A DNA stretch of 5,457 bases. It comes from an uncultured Lautropia sp. Its GTDB lineage: Bacteria; Pseudomonadota; Gammaproteobacteria; Burkholderiales; Burkholderiaceae_E. The stretch's first letter is position 1, and the number at the start of each line of letters is the position of its first letter. This document shows, piece after piece, positions 1 to 5,457 of the stretch. Location: contig CALIXC010000072.1 in assembly GCA_938046755.1 (NCBI GenBank), positions 1 to 5,457 of the forward strand. Direction: 5' to 3'. Made by a program: the position numbers and the translations under genes. The notes below the pieces were generated by a model. The model saw nothing but the letters and a program-made list of their open reading frames with translations, did not search any database and was not told where the DNA came from.

Positions 1-1253
1 ACCGCTCGGCCCACGAGTCGATCTTCGACGCCATCGTCGAGGTCTACAACCGCTCCGAGCCGGCCGACCCGCTCATCGTGGCCGACGAGCTGGCCAAGCG
101 CGGCGAGATCGACCGCGTCGGCGGCGCCCCCTACCTCGCCTCCCTCATGGCGACCGTGCCCACGGCGGCCAACGCCGCCTACTACGCGCGCATCGTGCGC
201 GAGAAGGCCCTCATGCGGGGGCTCGTCCAGGCGGGTACGCGCATCACCCAGCTCGGCTACTCCACCGACGCGGGCGATATCGCCGAGCTCGTCACGCTCG
301 CCGAGGCCGAGGTCTACTCCGTGGCGCACACCGAGGGGGAGAAGGAGGACTACGTCCCCGTCGGCGAGCTGCTCAACGAGGCCAACCTCGAGATCGAGGC
401 CGGGCAGGCGCGTGAGAACGGCCAGATGACGGGCGTGCCCACGGGCTTCGTCGAGCTCGACGAGCTGACCGGCGGCCTGCACCCCGGGCAGATGATCATC
501 GTCGCCGCGCGTCCCGCCATGGGCAAGTCGACCCTCGCCGTCGACTTCTGCCGCTCGGCCTCCATGCACTCCCGCCGCGCGGACGGCTCCTTCATCCCCA
601 GCTGCTACTTCTCCCTCGAGATGGGCCGCATGGAGCTCATGATGCGCATCCTGGCCGCCGAGTCCGGGGTGGACATGAACAAGCTGCGCGGCGGGCGGCA
701 GATGAGCGAGCGCGACTGGGAGGACGTGGCGCGCGCCTACAACCCGGTCAGCGAGGCGCCGCTGTTCATCGATGACTCCCCGAATCTCACCATGCCGGAG
801 ATACGCTCCAAGGCGCTGCGGCTCAGGCAGCAGAGCGACCTGGGCCTCATGGTCATCGACTACCTGCAGCTGATGACCTCGGGCAAGCGCGTGGAATCCC
901 GCCAGCAGGAGGTCTCCGAGTTCTCCCGCTCCCTGAAGCTGCTGGCCAAGGAGCTCGACATCCCAGTGGTGGCCGTCGCCCAGCTCAACCGCGGCCCTGA
1001 GCAGCGCACCGGCAACAAGCCGCAGATGTCCGACCTGCGTGAGTCCGGCTCGCTGGAGCAGGACGCCGACATCATCATGCTGCTGCACCGTCCGGAGTAC
1101 TACCAGCCCGAGGAGCGCGCCGGCGAGGCGGACATCATCGTCGCCAAGCACCGCAATGGTCAGACCCGCACGATCCCGGTCGCCTTCCAGGGGCACCTGT
1201 CCCGTTTCGCCAATATGGCGCGCGATGTCAGCGTCGAGCCCGCCTACGAGTAA
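1..1253 (+). CDS. dnaB: Replicative DNA helicase DnaB, 5'-truncated by window edge
   Basis: Hexameric ATP-driven helicase that unwinds DNA at the replication fork and interacts with primase. The reading frame is open from nucleotide 3, so the GTG at 78 is an internal valine codon and not the start. The visible 416 residues lack roughly 40-50 N-terminal residues. The remaining N-terminal (DnaG-interacting) domain includes AHESIFDAIVEVYNRSEPAD and runs to about nt 300, followed by a linker and the RecA-like domain from about nt 430. Walker A is ARPAMGKST (nt 507-533). Walker B is LMVIDYLQLM (around 846-875). The C-terminal motifs LRESGSLEQDADIIMLLHRP (from 1036) and KHRNGQTRTIPVAF (around 1147-1188) are present. 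No intein interrupts the motifs, although actinobacterial DnaB proteins sometimes carry one. The motif wording (FSRSLKLLAKELDIPVVAVA, QLNRGPEQR) is actinobacterial, unlike the betaproteobacterial genes further right. The family call is very secure; the lineage is an inference. Confidence 0.97.
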   Translation, partial: RSAHESIFDAIVEVYNRSEPADPLIVADELAKRGEIDRVGGAPYLASLMATVPTAANAAYYARIVREKALMRGLVQAGTRITQLGYSTDAGDIAELVTLAEAEVYSVAHTEGEKEDYVPVGELLNEANLEIEAGQARENGQMTGVPTGFVELDELTGGLHPGQMIIVAARPAMGKSTLAVDFCRSASMHSRRADGSFIPSCYFSLEMGRMELMMRILAAESGVDMNKLRGGRQMSERDWEDVARAYNPVSEAPLFIDDSPNLTMPEIRSKALRLRQQSDLGLMVIDYLQLMTSGKRVESRQQEVSEFSRSLKLLAKELDIPVVAVAQLNRGPEQRTGNKPQMSDLRESGSLEQDADIIMLLHRPEYYQPEERAGEADIIVAKHRNGQTRTIPVAFQGHLSRFANMARDVSVEPAYE

Positions 1254-1393
1254 GTACGAGCAGAGGGACGCGGGCGTGGCGAGCGGCGGGCTGCGCCAAC
1301 GGAGCGCGGGGCGGGCCAGGTCCCTCGACGTCAACGGCTGGCTGTGGGAACGAGTTGGCGGGCGTGGACGGCTCGATCCGCGCCCTGGCCGTG
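1254..1393. other. GC-rich gap between convergent dnaB and miniprotein ORF
   Basis: This 140-base stretch separates the dnaB stop from the stop of the minus-strand membrane ORF. I see no gene. A 7-base inverted repeat (GAGGGAC near 1263, GTCCCTC near 1320) is too widely spaced, and lacks a T-run, to be a convincing intrinsic terminator. The plus-strand frames open here look like chance ORFs of GC-rich DNA. Confidence 0.5.
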
Positions 1394-1552
1394 TCAGTGG
1401 ACGTCGGTGGCGGACAGGTCGAGCTTGTCCAATGGGAGCGGGCGCGAGCCGCGCATCAGCCTGTAGCCGAGCCACAGCGCCACCGCGATGATGGCCACGA
1501 AGACCAGCAGCCCGCTAACCAACAGCAACAGAAAGTCCCACACCTTCTTCAT
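1394..1552 (-). CDS. Small single-pass membrane protein, 52 aa, unknown function
   Basis: I do not recognise a family. The ORF reads MKKVWDFLLLLVSGLLVFVA, then a continued hydrophobic run to about residue 29, then GYRLMRGSR and a polar tail ending SATDVH. This gives one clear transmembrane helix (about residues 6-29) with positive charges on both flanks and a short, mildly acidic C-terminal tail. The ATG is preceded by AGGGG about six bases upstream, a good Shine-Dalgarno match, and an in-frame TAG just upstream fixes the start. Of 52 codons, 49 end in G or C, as expected for coding sequence in a GC-rich genome. It is convergent with dnaB, 140 bases apart. Its codon choice would suit the actinobacterial side, but its origin cannot be settled by eye. 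It could be a chance ORF; the combination of ribosome site, codon bias and a helix of ideal length argues against that. Confidence 0.55.
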   Translation of the reverse strand: MKKVWDFLLLLVSGLLVFVAIIAVALWLGYRLMRGSRPLPLDKLDLSATDVH

Positions 1553-1915
1553 GCTCTACCCCTGCATGCCCATGGCTCGTCCACCCGCGACCATCGCCTT
1601 CCTTCATGGCGCCCGGCCCATCAGCCTTCCACCCGACGCCCGGCCCGATGCCCGCTTTCATCGGAAAGACATGGACAGCCCCGCATGACCTTAGCAAGCA
1701 CGTCGCGCCGTCATCTCCCGCAAGCAGACAGACGGACGGCAGGGTCGCACGGCGAGCACGCATGCCCCTGAAGAAGACATGCCATATCCGGGACACGCTG
1801 TCCGAGCACATGGCGCATTCCTCGCCCAAAGGCCTTCAGCCCCGGCAGGCGCAAGAACGCAACCGGCCGGCATGCGTCACAATGGGGATCATTTCTTCCC
1901 TCCAGACTCTGCCCC
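1553..1915. other. Intergenic spacer, probable site of lineage change
   Basis: Apart from an 18-codon minus-strand ORF near its right end, this 363-base stretch holds no supportable gene. Longer open frames on both strands have proline/arginine-rich, low-complexity translations and run into the monooxygenase gene in the wrong frame. A nested imperfect hairpin lies at 1781-1814: GCCAT pairs with ATGGC outside, and GGACA with TGTCC around a CGC loop inside. There is no T-run after it, so it is not an obvious terminator. CCGGCCGG at 1863-1870 is a short palindrome. I see no clear sigma70 promoter for the downstream gene; CACAAT at 1878-1883 is at best a weak -10. Base composition becomes less extreme toward the right. 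Confidence 0.5.
1836..1892 (-). CDS. Possible 18-aa leader-type peptide ORF with strong RBS
   Basis: On the minus strand, GGAGGG (1898-1903) stands five bases before an ATG that opens the frame MIPIVTHAGRLRSCACRG and stops. The ribosome binding site is the best in the intergenic region and its spacing is near ideal. The peptide has a Cys-Ala-Cys near its end. It would be transcribed divergently from the monooxygenase gene and toward the membrane miniprotein ORF, whose start lies 283 bases downstream. A peptide this short can arise by chance, and no attenuator hairpin with a T-run follows it, so a leader-peptide role is only a guess. Confidence 0.25.
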   Translation of the reverse strand: MIPIVTHAGRLRSCACRG

Positions 1916-2938
1916 ATGAAGAAACTCGGCTTTCTCTCCTTCGGCCACTGGTCAGCCGCCGGTGGCTCGCAGACCCGCACCGCAGCCGACACGCTGCTGC
2001 AATCCATCGAACTGGCGGTCGAGGCCGAGCGGATCGGCATCGACGGTGCCTACTTCCGCGTCCACCACTTCGCCCGCCAGCTGGGCTCACCCTTCCCGCT
2101 GCTGGCCGCCATCGGCGCACGCACCCGCCGTATCGAGATCGGCACTGCCGTCATCGACATGCGCTACGAGAACCCGCTGTACATGGTGGAAGACGCCGGT
2201 GCCGCCGACCTGATCGCCGGCGGCCGCCTGCAGCTGGGCATCAGCCGCGGCTCGCCCGAACAGGTCATTGATGGCTGGCGCTACTTCGGCTACCAACCCT
2301 CCGAGGGCGAGACCGACGCCGACATGGCCCGCCGTCACGCCCTGGTCTTGCTGGAGATGCTGGCCGGCAAAGGCTTTGCCGAGCCCAACCCCCAACCGAT
2401 GTTCCCCAACCCGCCCGGCAAGCTGCGACTGGAACCCCATTCCGAAGGCCTTCGCCAGCGCATCTGGTGGGGGGCGGCTTCCAATGCCACCGCCGTCTGG
2501 GCAGCCGAGCTGGGCATGAACCTGCAAAGCTCGACGCTGAAGGAAGACGAAAGCGGCAAGCCCTTCCATGTCCAGCAGGCCGAACAAATCCGCGCCTACC
2601 GCGAGGCCTGGAAGAAGGCAGGCCATGCCCATGAGCCGCGGGTCTCCGTCAGCCGCTCGATCTTCCCGCTGATGGACGACAGGGACCGCCGCTACTTCGG
2701 CCACGAGGCCCAGCGGCAGGACAGCGTGGGCTACATCGACAAGAATTTCCGGGCCGTGTTCGGCCGCGCCTATGCGGCAGAACCGGATGTGCTGGCCAGG
2801 CAGCTGGCCGAGGACGAGGCCATTGCTGAAGCCGACACGCTGCTGCTCACGATCCCGAACCAGCTGGGGGTGGAATACAACGTGCACCTGCTGGAAGCCA
2901 TGGTGAAGCACGTGGCGCCGCAGCTGAGGTGGCGCTGA
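1916..2938 (+). CDS. LLM-class flavin-dependent oxidoreductase (luciferase-like monooxygenase)
   Basis: A 340-residue cytoplasmic protein of the bacterial luciferase-like superfamily. These are single-domain TIM-barrel enzymes that use reduced FMN (or F420 in some branches) and oxygen to oxidise a substrate. The first strand is KKLGFLSFGHW (residues 2-12). Typical family signatures follow: GAYFRVHHFARQ (44-55), IEIGTAVIDMRYENPLYMVE (73-92), GGRLQLGISRGSPEQ (102-116) and WWGAASNATAVWAAELGMNL (184-203). The C-terminal part ADTLLLTIPNQLGVEYN fits the last barrel elements. Length is full for the family. The ATG at 1916 is chosen because homologues begin at MKK(I/L)GFLSFGHW. The leader just upstream is pyrimidine-rich with no Shine-Dalgarno sequence. 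The gene stands alone, ends 91 bases before the convergent infC stop and shares a terminator with it. The substrate cannot be told from sequence. Similar proteins are common in Burkholderiales. Confidence 0.93.
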   Translation: MKKLGFLSFGHWSAAGGSQTRTAADTLLQSIELAVEAERIGIDGAYFRVHHFARQLGSPFPLLAAIGARTRRIEIGTAVIDMRYENPLYMVEDAGAADLIAGGRLQLGISRGSPEQVIDGWRYFGYQPSEGETDADMARRHALVLLEMLAGKGFAEPNPQPMFPNPPGKLRLEPHSEGLRQRIWWGAASNATAVWAAELGMNLQSSTLKEDESGKPFHVQQAEQIRAYREAWKKAGHAHEPRVSVSRSIFPLMDDRDRRYFGHEAQRQDSVGYIDKNFRAVFGRAYAAEPDVLARQLAEDEAIAEADTLLLTIPNQLGVEYNVHLLEAMVKHVAPQLRWR

Positions 2939-2986
2939 ACGGGAGGAGTAGCCGCCTGATGTGAAATGAGACTTGCGAGTGGTAAC

Positions 2987-3014
2987 AAAAAGCGCCTCAC
3001 AAGGAGGCGCTTTT
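2987..3014. terminator. Bidirectional intrinsic terminator between monooxygenase gene and infC
   Basis: A perfect 7-bp GC-rich stem, GCGCCTC (2992-2998) with GAGGCGC (3004-3010), closes a 5-base loop. It is flanked by AAAAA on the left and TTTT on the right. Read on plus, the stem is followed by four Ts and serves the monooxygenase gene (stop 2938). Read on minus, it is followed by five Ts and serves infC, about 20 bases after its stop. The A/T flanks also extend the stem. This is a standard arrangement for convergent genes. Confidence 0.9.
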
Positions 3015-3029
3015 CATCGAGGAACCCGA

Positions 3030-3551
3030 TCACTTCTTCTTCTTGGGTGCCACCATCATCACCATCTGGCGGCCTTCCAGGCGGGGCATCGATTCGACCT
3101 GGGCGATTTCCTCGATGTCGTTGCGCACCCGCTCCAGCAGGCGAATGCCGAACTCCTGGTGGGCCATCTCGCGGCCGCGGAAGCGCAGGGTGATCTTCAC
3201 CTTGTCGCCATCCTGCAGGAAGCCGATCATGTTGCGCAGCTTGATGTTGTAGTCGCCGTCGTCCGTCTGCGGGCGGAACTTCACTTCCTTGATCTGGACG
3301 ACCTTCTGGCGGGCCTTGGCCTCGGCAGCACGCTTCTGTTCCTGGTAGCGAAACTTGCCATAGTCCATCAGCCGGCAGACCGGCGGAGTAGCGTTGGGCG
3401 CGATCTCGACCAGGTCGACATCAGCCTCTTCGGCCATACGACGTGCCTCACCCAGCCGGAAGACACCCAGCTGCTCGTTCTCTTTGCCCAGCAGGCGAAC
3501 CTCGGGGGCGTGGATTTCACCGTTGATGCGGTGGTTGCGTTCGGTAGCGAT
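3030..3551 (-). CDS. infC: Translation initiation factor IF-3, rare ATC start
   Basis: IF3 binds the 30S ribosomal subunit, keeps it apart from 50S and checks the start codon/initiator tRNA pairing. From the ATC at 3551-3549 the protein has 173 residues, the usual length. The N-terminal domain starts ATERNHRINGEIHAPEVRLL and contains APNATPPVCRLMDYGKFRYQ (about 52-71). A charged lysine/alanine-rich linker helix follows, then the C-terminal domain with EVKFRPQTDDGDYNIKLRNM, ITLRFRGREMAHQEFG and the tail APKKKK. The first ATG (3437) would delete 38 conserved residues, so it is not the true start. GGAG (3561-3564) lies nine bases before the ATC, while the other in-frame ATC two codons upstream is too close to it. 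Known infC genes use AUU (E. coli) or AUC (Myxococcus dsg), which lets IF3 repress its own translation. It lies 71 bases after thrS. The usual rpmI does not follow. Confidence 0.96.
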   Translation of the reverse strand: MATERNHRINGEIHAPEVRLLGKENEQLGVFRLGEARRMAEEADVDLVEIAPNATPPVCRLMDYGKFRYQEQKRAAEAKARQKVVQIKEVKFRPQTDDGDYNIKLRNMIGFLQDGDKVKITLRFRGREMAHQEFGIRLLERVRNDIEEIAQVESMPRLEGRQMVMMVAPKKKK

Positions 3552-3560
3552 GCTGATTAT

Positions 3561-3564
3561 CTCC
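3561..3564 (-). promoter_or_regulatory. Shine-Dalgarno sequence that fixes the infC ATC start
   Basis: GGAG on the minus strand, followed by ATAATCAGC and then the ATC start at 3551. The nine-base spacing is acceptable for this start. The alternative in-frame ATA and ATC codons just upstream would be zero and three bases away, too close for initiation. Confidence 0.7.
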
Positions 3565-3580
3565 GAATGAATGGACGAAA

Positions 3581-3600
3581 GCCGGCAGCAAGCTGCCGGC
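3581..3600 (-). promoter_or_regulatory. Perfect hairpin in the thrS-infC gap (weak terminator, attenuator or processing site)
   Basis: GCCGGCAG pairs with CTGCCGGC around a four-base CTTG loop when read on the minus strand. The innermost C-G pair could also form, but it would leave only two bases in the loop. The stem starts about 23 bases after the thrS stop and ends 17 bases before the infC Shine-Dalgarno sequence. It is followed by TTTCGTCC, too short a T-run for strong termination. It may partially terminate thrS transcription, stabilise the upstream message or mark a cleavage point between the two coding regions. The sequence shows the structure; the role is inferred. Confidence 0.6.
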
Positions 3601-3622
3601 CCAAAGGCAATGAGGAAAGACC

Positions 3623-5457
3623 TCAGTTCGCCTTCTCTGCCACCTGCTGCGCCAGCAGGCTGGCGAAACCTTCGAAACTCATGCTGCCCAGATCCTTGCC
3701 CCCACGGGCGCGGACGGCCAGCGTGCCCGCCTGCCGATCCTTCTCACCGACCACGACGAGATAGGGGATCTTCTGCAGGCTGTGCTCCCGGATTTTATAG
3801 CCGATCTTGTCGCCCCGCAAATCCGAGATAACCCTAAATCCTTGTTTTATCAGCCGTTGCCGGATGTCCTCGGCATAGTCGGCAGCCGTGTCGGTGACGG
3901 TGAGCACCGACACCTGCACCGGCGCCAGCCAGGTGGGCATGGCCCCGGCATGGTTCTCGATCAGGATGCCGATGAAACGCTCCATCGATCCGACGATGGC
4001 GCGGTGCAGCATGATAGGACGACGACGGCTGTTGTCCTCGGCCACGTACTCGGCGTCTAGGCGCTCGGGCATCATCGGGTCATACTGGATGGTGCCCACC
4101 TGCCAGGCGCGACCGATGGAGTCCTTCAGGTGGTACTCGATCTTCGGACCGTAGAAGGCGCCCTCGCCGGGCAGTTCCTCCCAGGCCACGTCGCAGGCGG
4201 CCAGCGCCGCACGCAGGGCGTTCTCGGCGCGGTCCCAGGCCTCGTCGGTTCCCAGGCGCTGCGACGGGCGAAGCGCCAGCTTGACCGAGACGTTCTCGAA
4301 GCCGAAGTCGCGGTACACGGCCATGGCCTGCCGGTGGAAGGCCGTCACCTCGGCCTCGACCTGCTCTTCGGTACAGAAGATGTGGCCGTCGTCCTGCGTG
4401 AAGCCCCGAACCCGCATGATGCCGTGCAGCGCACCGGAGGGCTCGTTGCGGTGGCAGGAACCGAATTCAGCATAGCGCAGCGGCAGGTCACGGTAACTGC
4501 GCAGCGATGCATTGAAGAGCTGCACGTGGCCGGGGCAGTTCATCGGCTTGACCGCGTACTCGCGCTTTTCCGACTCGGAGAAGAACATGTTCTCCTTGTA
4601 GTTGTCCCAATGACCGGAACGCTTCCACAGGTCCACGTCCAGGATCTGCGGGCAGCGCACTTCCTGGTAACCATTCTGCTGGTACTTTTCACGGATGTAC
4701 TGCTCGATGCGCTGCCAGATGGTCCAACCACGCGGATGCCAGAACACCATGCCCGGGGCCTCGGCCTGGGTATGGAACAGATCCAGATCCTTGCCCAGCT
4801 TGCGGTGGTCGCGCTTCTCGGCCTCTTCCAGCATGTGCAGGTAGGCGTCCTGGTCATCCTTGCGGGCCCAGGCCGTGCCGTAGATGCGCTGCAGCATCTC
4901 GTTGTTGGCGTCGCCGCGCCAATAGGCTCCCGCCACCTTCATCAGCTTGAAAACCTTCAGTTTGCCGGTGGACGGCACGTGCGGCCCGCGGCACAAGTCC
5001 ACGAAGCGCCCTTCGCGGTAGAAGGTGATGCCTTCCTCGGTCGGAATGGACGCGATGATCTCGGCCTTGTACTTCTCGCCGATCGACTCGAAGTACTTGA
5101 CGGCCTCCTGCCGGTCCCATTCCTCGCGCACCACGGTCTCGTCCAGCTTGGCCAGCTCATGCATGCGCTTCTCGATGGCCGCCAGATCCTCGGGCGTGAA
5201 CGGACGCTTGTACGCAAAGTCGTAGTAGAAGCCATTCTCGATGACCGGACCGATGGTGACCTGCGCCTCGGGGAACAGATCCTGCACAGCATAGGCCATC
5301 AGGTGTGCCGTGGAGTGCCGGATGATGTCCAGGCCTTCCGGGTCCTTGTCGGTGACGATGGCCACCTCAGCGTCCTCGCGGACGGTGCGGGACAGATCGA
5401 CCAGTTTTCCGTTGACACGACCGGCCAGGGCGGCCTTGGCGAGGCCGGGACCAATGG
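3623..5457 (-). CDS. thrS: Threonyl-tRNA synthetase, 5'-truncated by window edge
   Basis: Charges tRNA-Thr with threonine in the cytoplasm and removes mischarged serine. The frame stays open to the window edge, so the GTG at 5365 is an internal valine. The 610 visible residues lack roughly 25 at the N-terminus. Numbered from the first visible residue, the domains are: the rest of the TGS domain (1-35, including AGRVNGKLVDLS); the editing domain, with HSTAH (47-51) and DLCRGPH (153-159) carrying the expected His and Cys residues; the class II catalytic core with zinc ligands Cys307 (PMNCPGH), His358 (QDDGHIFC) and His484 (IMLHRAIVG); motif 2 FGSCHRNEPSG (331-341); motif 3 GSMERFIGILIE (489-500); and the anticodon-binding domain (about 513-610). 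All key residues are intact. In E. coli ThrRS represses its own mRNA upstream of the start; that region lies outside this window. infC follows after 71 bases, as in most proteobacteria. Confidence 0.98.
   Translation of the reverse strand, partial: IGPGLAKAALAGRVNGKLVDLSRTVREDAEVAIVTDKDPEGLDIIRHSTAHLMAYAVQDLFPEAQVTIGPVIENGFYYDFAYKRPFTPEDLAAIEKRMHELAKLDETVVREEWDRQEAVKYFESIGEKYKAEIIASIPTEEGITFYREGRFVDLCRGPHVPSTGKLKVFKLMKVAGAYWRGDANNEMLQRIYGTAWARKDDQDAYLHMLEEAEKRDHRKLGKDLDLFHTQAEAPGMVFWHPRGWTIWQRIEQYIREKYQQNGYQEVRCPQILDVDLWKRSGHWDNYKENMFFSESEKREYAVKPMNCPGHVQLFNASLRSYRDLPLRYAEFGSCHRNEPSGALHGIMRVRGFTQDDGHIFCTEEQVEAEVTAFHRQAMAVYRDFGFENVSVKLALRPSQRLGTDEAWDRAENALRAALAACDVAWEELPGEGAFYGPKIEYHLKDSIGRAWQVGTIQYDPMMPERLDAEYVAEDNSRRRPIMLHRAIVGSMERFIGILIENHAGAMPTWLAPVQVSVLTVTDTAADYAEDIRQRLIKQGFRVISDLRGDKIGYKIREHSLQKIPYLVVVGEKDRQAGTLAVRARGGKDLGSMSFEGFASLLAQQVAEKAN
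3794..3820 (-). promoter_or_regulatory. Possible internal promoter for infC within thrS
   Basis: On the minus strand, TATAAA (3794-3799, 5 of 6 to the sigma70 -10) is preceded by TTGCGG (3815-3820) at 15 bases, or TTTGCG at 16. The -35 match is modest and the spacing short. It lies about 240 bases before the infC start, within an unusually AT-rich patch of thrS. In E. coli, infC has its own promoters inside thrS, which makes this plausible but unproven. Confidence 0.35.

Noticed and set aside
1263..1326. GAGGGAC/GTCCCTC inverted repeat as a dnaB terminator
   Set aside because: The arms are about 50 bases apart and no T-run follows; likely chance in GC-rich sequence.
1355..1771. 138-codon plus-strand frame after dnaB, starting AGVDGSIRALAVSVDVGGG
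   Set aside because: The first part faintly resembles a sugar-kinase phosphate motif, but it quickly becomes Gln/His/Pro-rich low-complexity sequence and is antisense to the better supported membrane miniprotein.
1606..2271. 221-codon plus-strand frame overlapping the monooxygenase start
   Set aside because: Its second half is the +1 frame of the monooxygenase gene and is Arg/Pro-rich; there is no domain and no ribosome site.
2087..2911. 274-codon minus-strand open frame opposite the monooxygenase gene
   Set aside because: It is fully antisense to a well-supported gene; its composition is typical of antisense frames in GC-rich DNA and it shows no recognisable family or convincing ribosome site.
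3030..3437. IF3 starting at the internal ATG (135 residues)
   Set aside because: It would remove conserved N-terminal IF3 sequence, including RINGEIHAPEVRLL. The ATC at 3551 gives the family's normal length.
2973..3764. 263-codon plus-strand open frame across infC and the end of thrS
   Set aside because: It is antisense to infC and thrS and includes the terminator; its His/Leu-rich translation mirrors the Lys/Glu-rich sense proteins.
1..5457. Mobile element, CRISPR array, tRNA or defence system
   Set aside because: I saw no transposase or integrase motifs, terminal inverted repeats, regularly spaced repeats, tRNA cloverleaf sequence or known defence proteins. All long genes are ordinary housekeeping or metabolic families.

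Overview
The window joins two kinds of DNA. The left end (to position 1253) is the 3' part of an actinobacterial replicative helicase gene, dnaB, with very high GC at third codon positions and an Actinomyces-like protein. The right part (about 1916 onward) looks betaproteobacterial (Burkholderiales type). It holds a luciferase-like flavin-dependent monooxygenase on the plus strand and, convergent with it, the translation genes thrS and infC on the minus strand. The naming of lineages rests on recognising protein signatures by eye, not on a search. Both lineages occur together in places such as oral biofilm (Actinomyces and Lautropia would fit), so a chimeric metagenome contig is the simplest explanation. 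A real transfer is possible but less likely.

Layout: 1-1253 dnaB, 5' end missing (+). 1394-1552 a 52-codon single-pass membrane miniprotein (-), convergent with dnaB. 1553-1915 a mostly gene-free spacer, with an 18-codon minus-strand ORF that has a strong ribosome binding site just before the monooxygenase. 1916-2938 the monooxygenase (+). 2987-3014 a bidirectional terminator. 3030-3551 infC (-), starting at the rare codon ATC. 3581-3600 a perfect hairpin in the thrS-infC gap. 3623-5457 thrS (-), cut at its 5' end by the window edge.

How the genes relate: thrS and infC form the conserved threonyl-tRNA synthetase / initiation factor IF3 operon and are transcribed leftward. A promoter-like, AT-rich, rare-codon patch near the 3' end of thrS may give infC its own transcript, as is known in E. 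coli. The usual next genes, rpmI and rplT, are absent: infC ends directly at a terminator shared with the monooxygenase gene. Nothing links dnaB or the monooxygenase functionally to this operon. I found no tRNA, rRNA, CRISPR array, insertion sequence or recognisable defence system. The most useful observations are the lineage mismatch, the broken infC-rpmI-rplT order, the ATC start and hairpin of infC, and the two small ORFs in the 1254-1915 interval.
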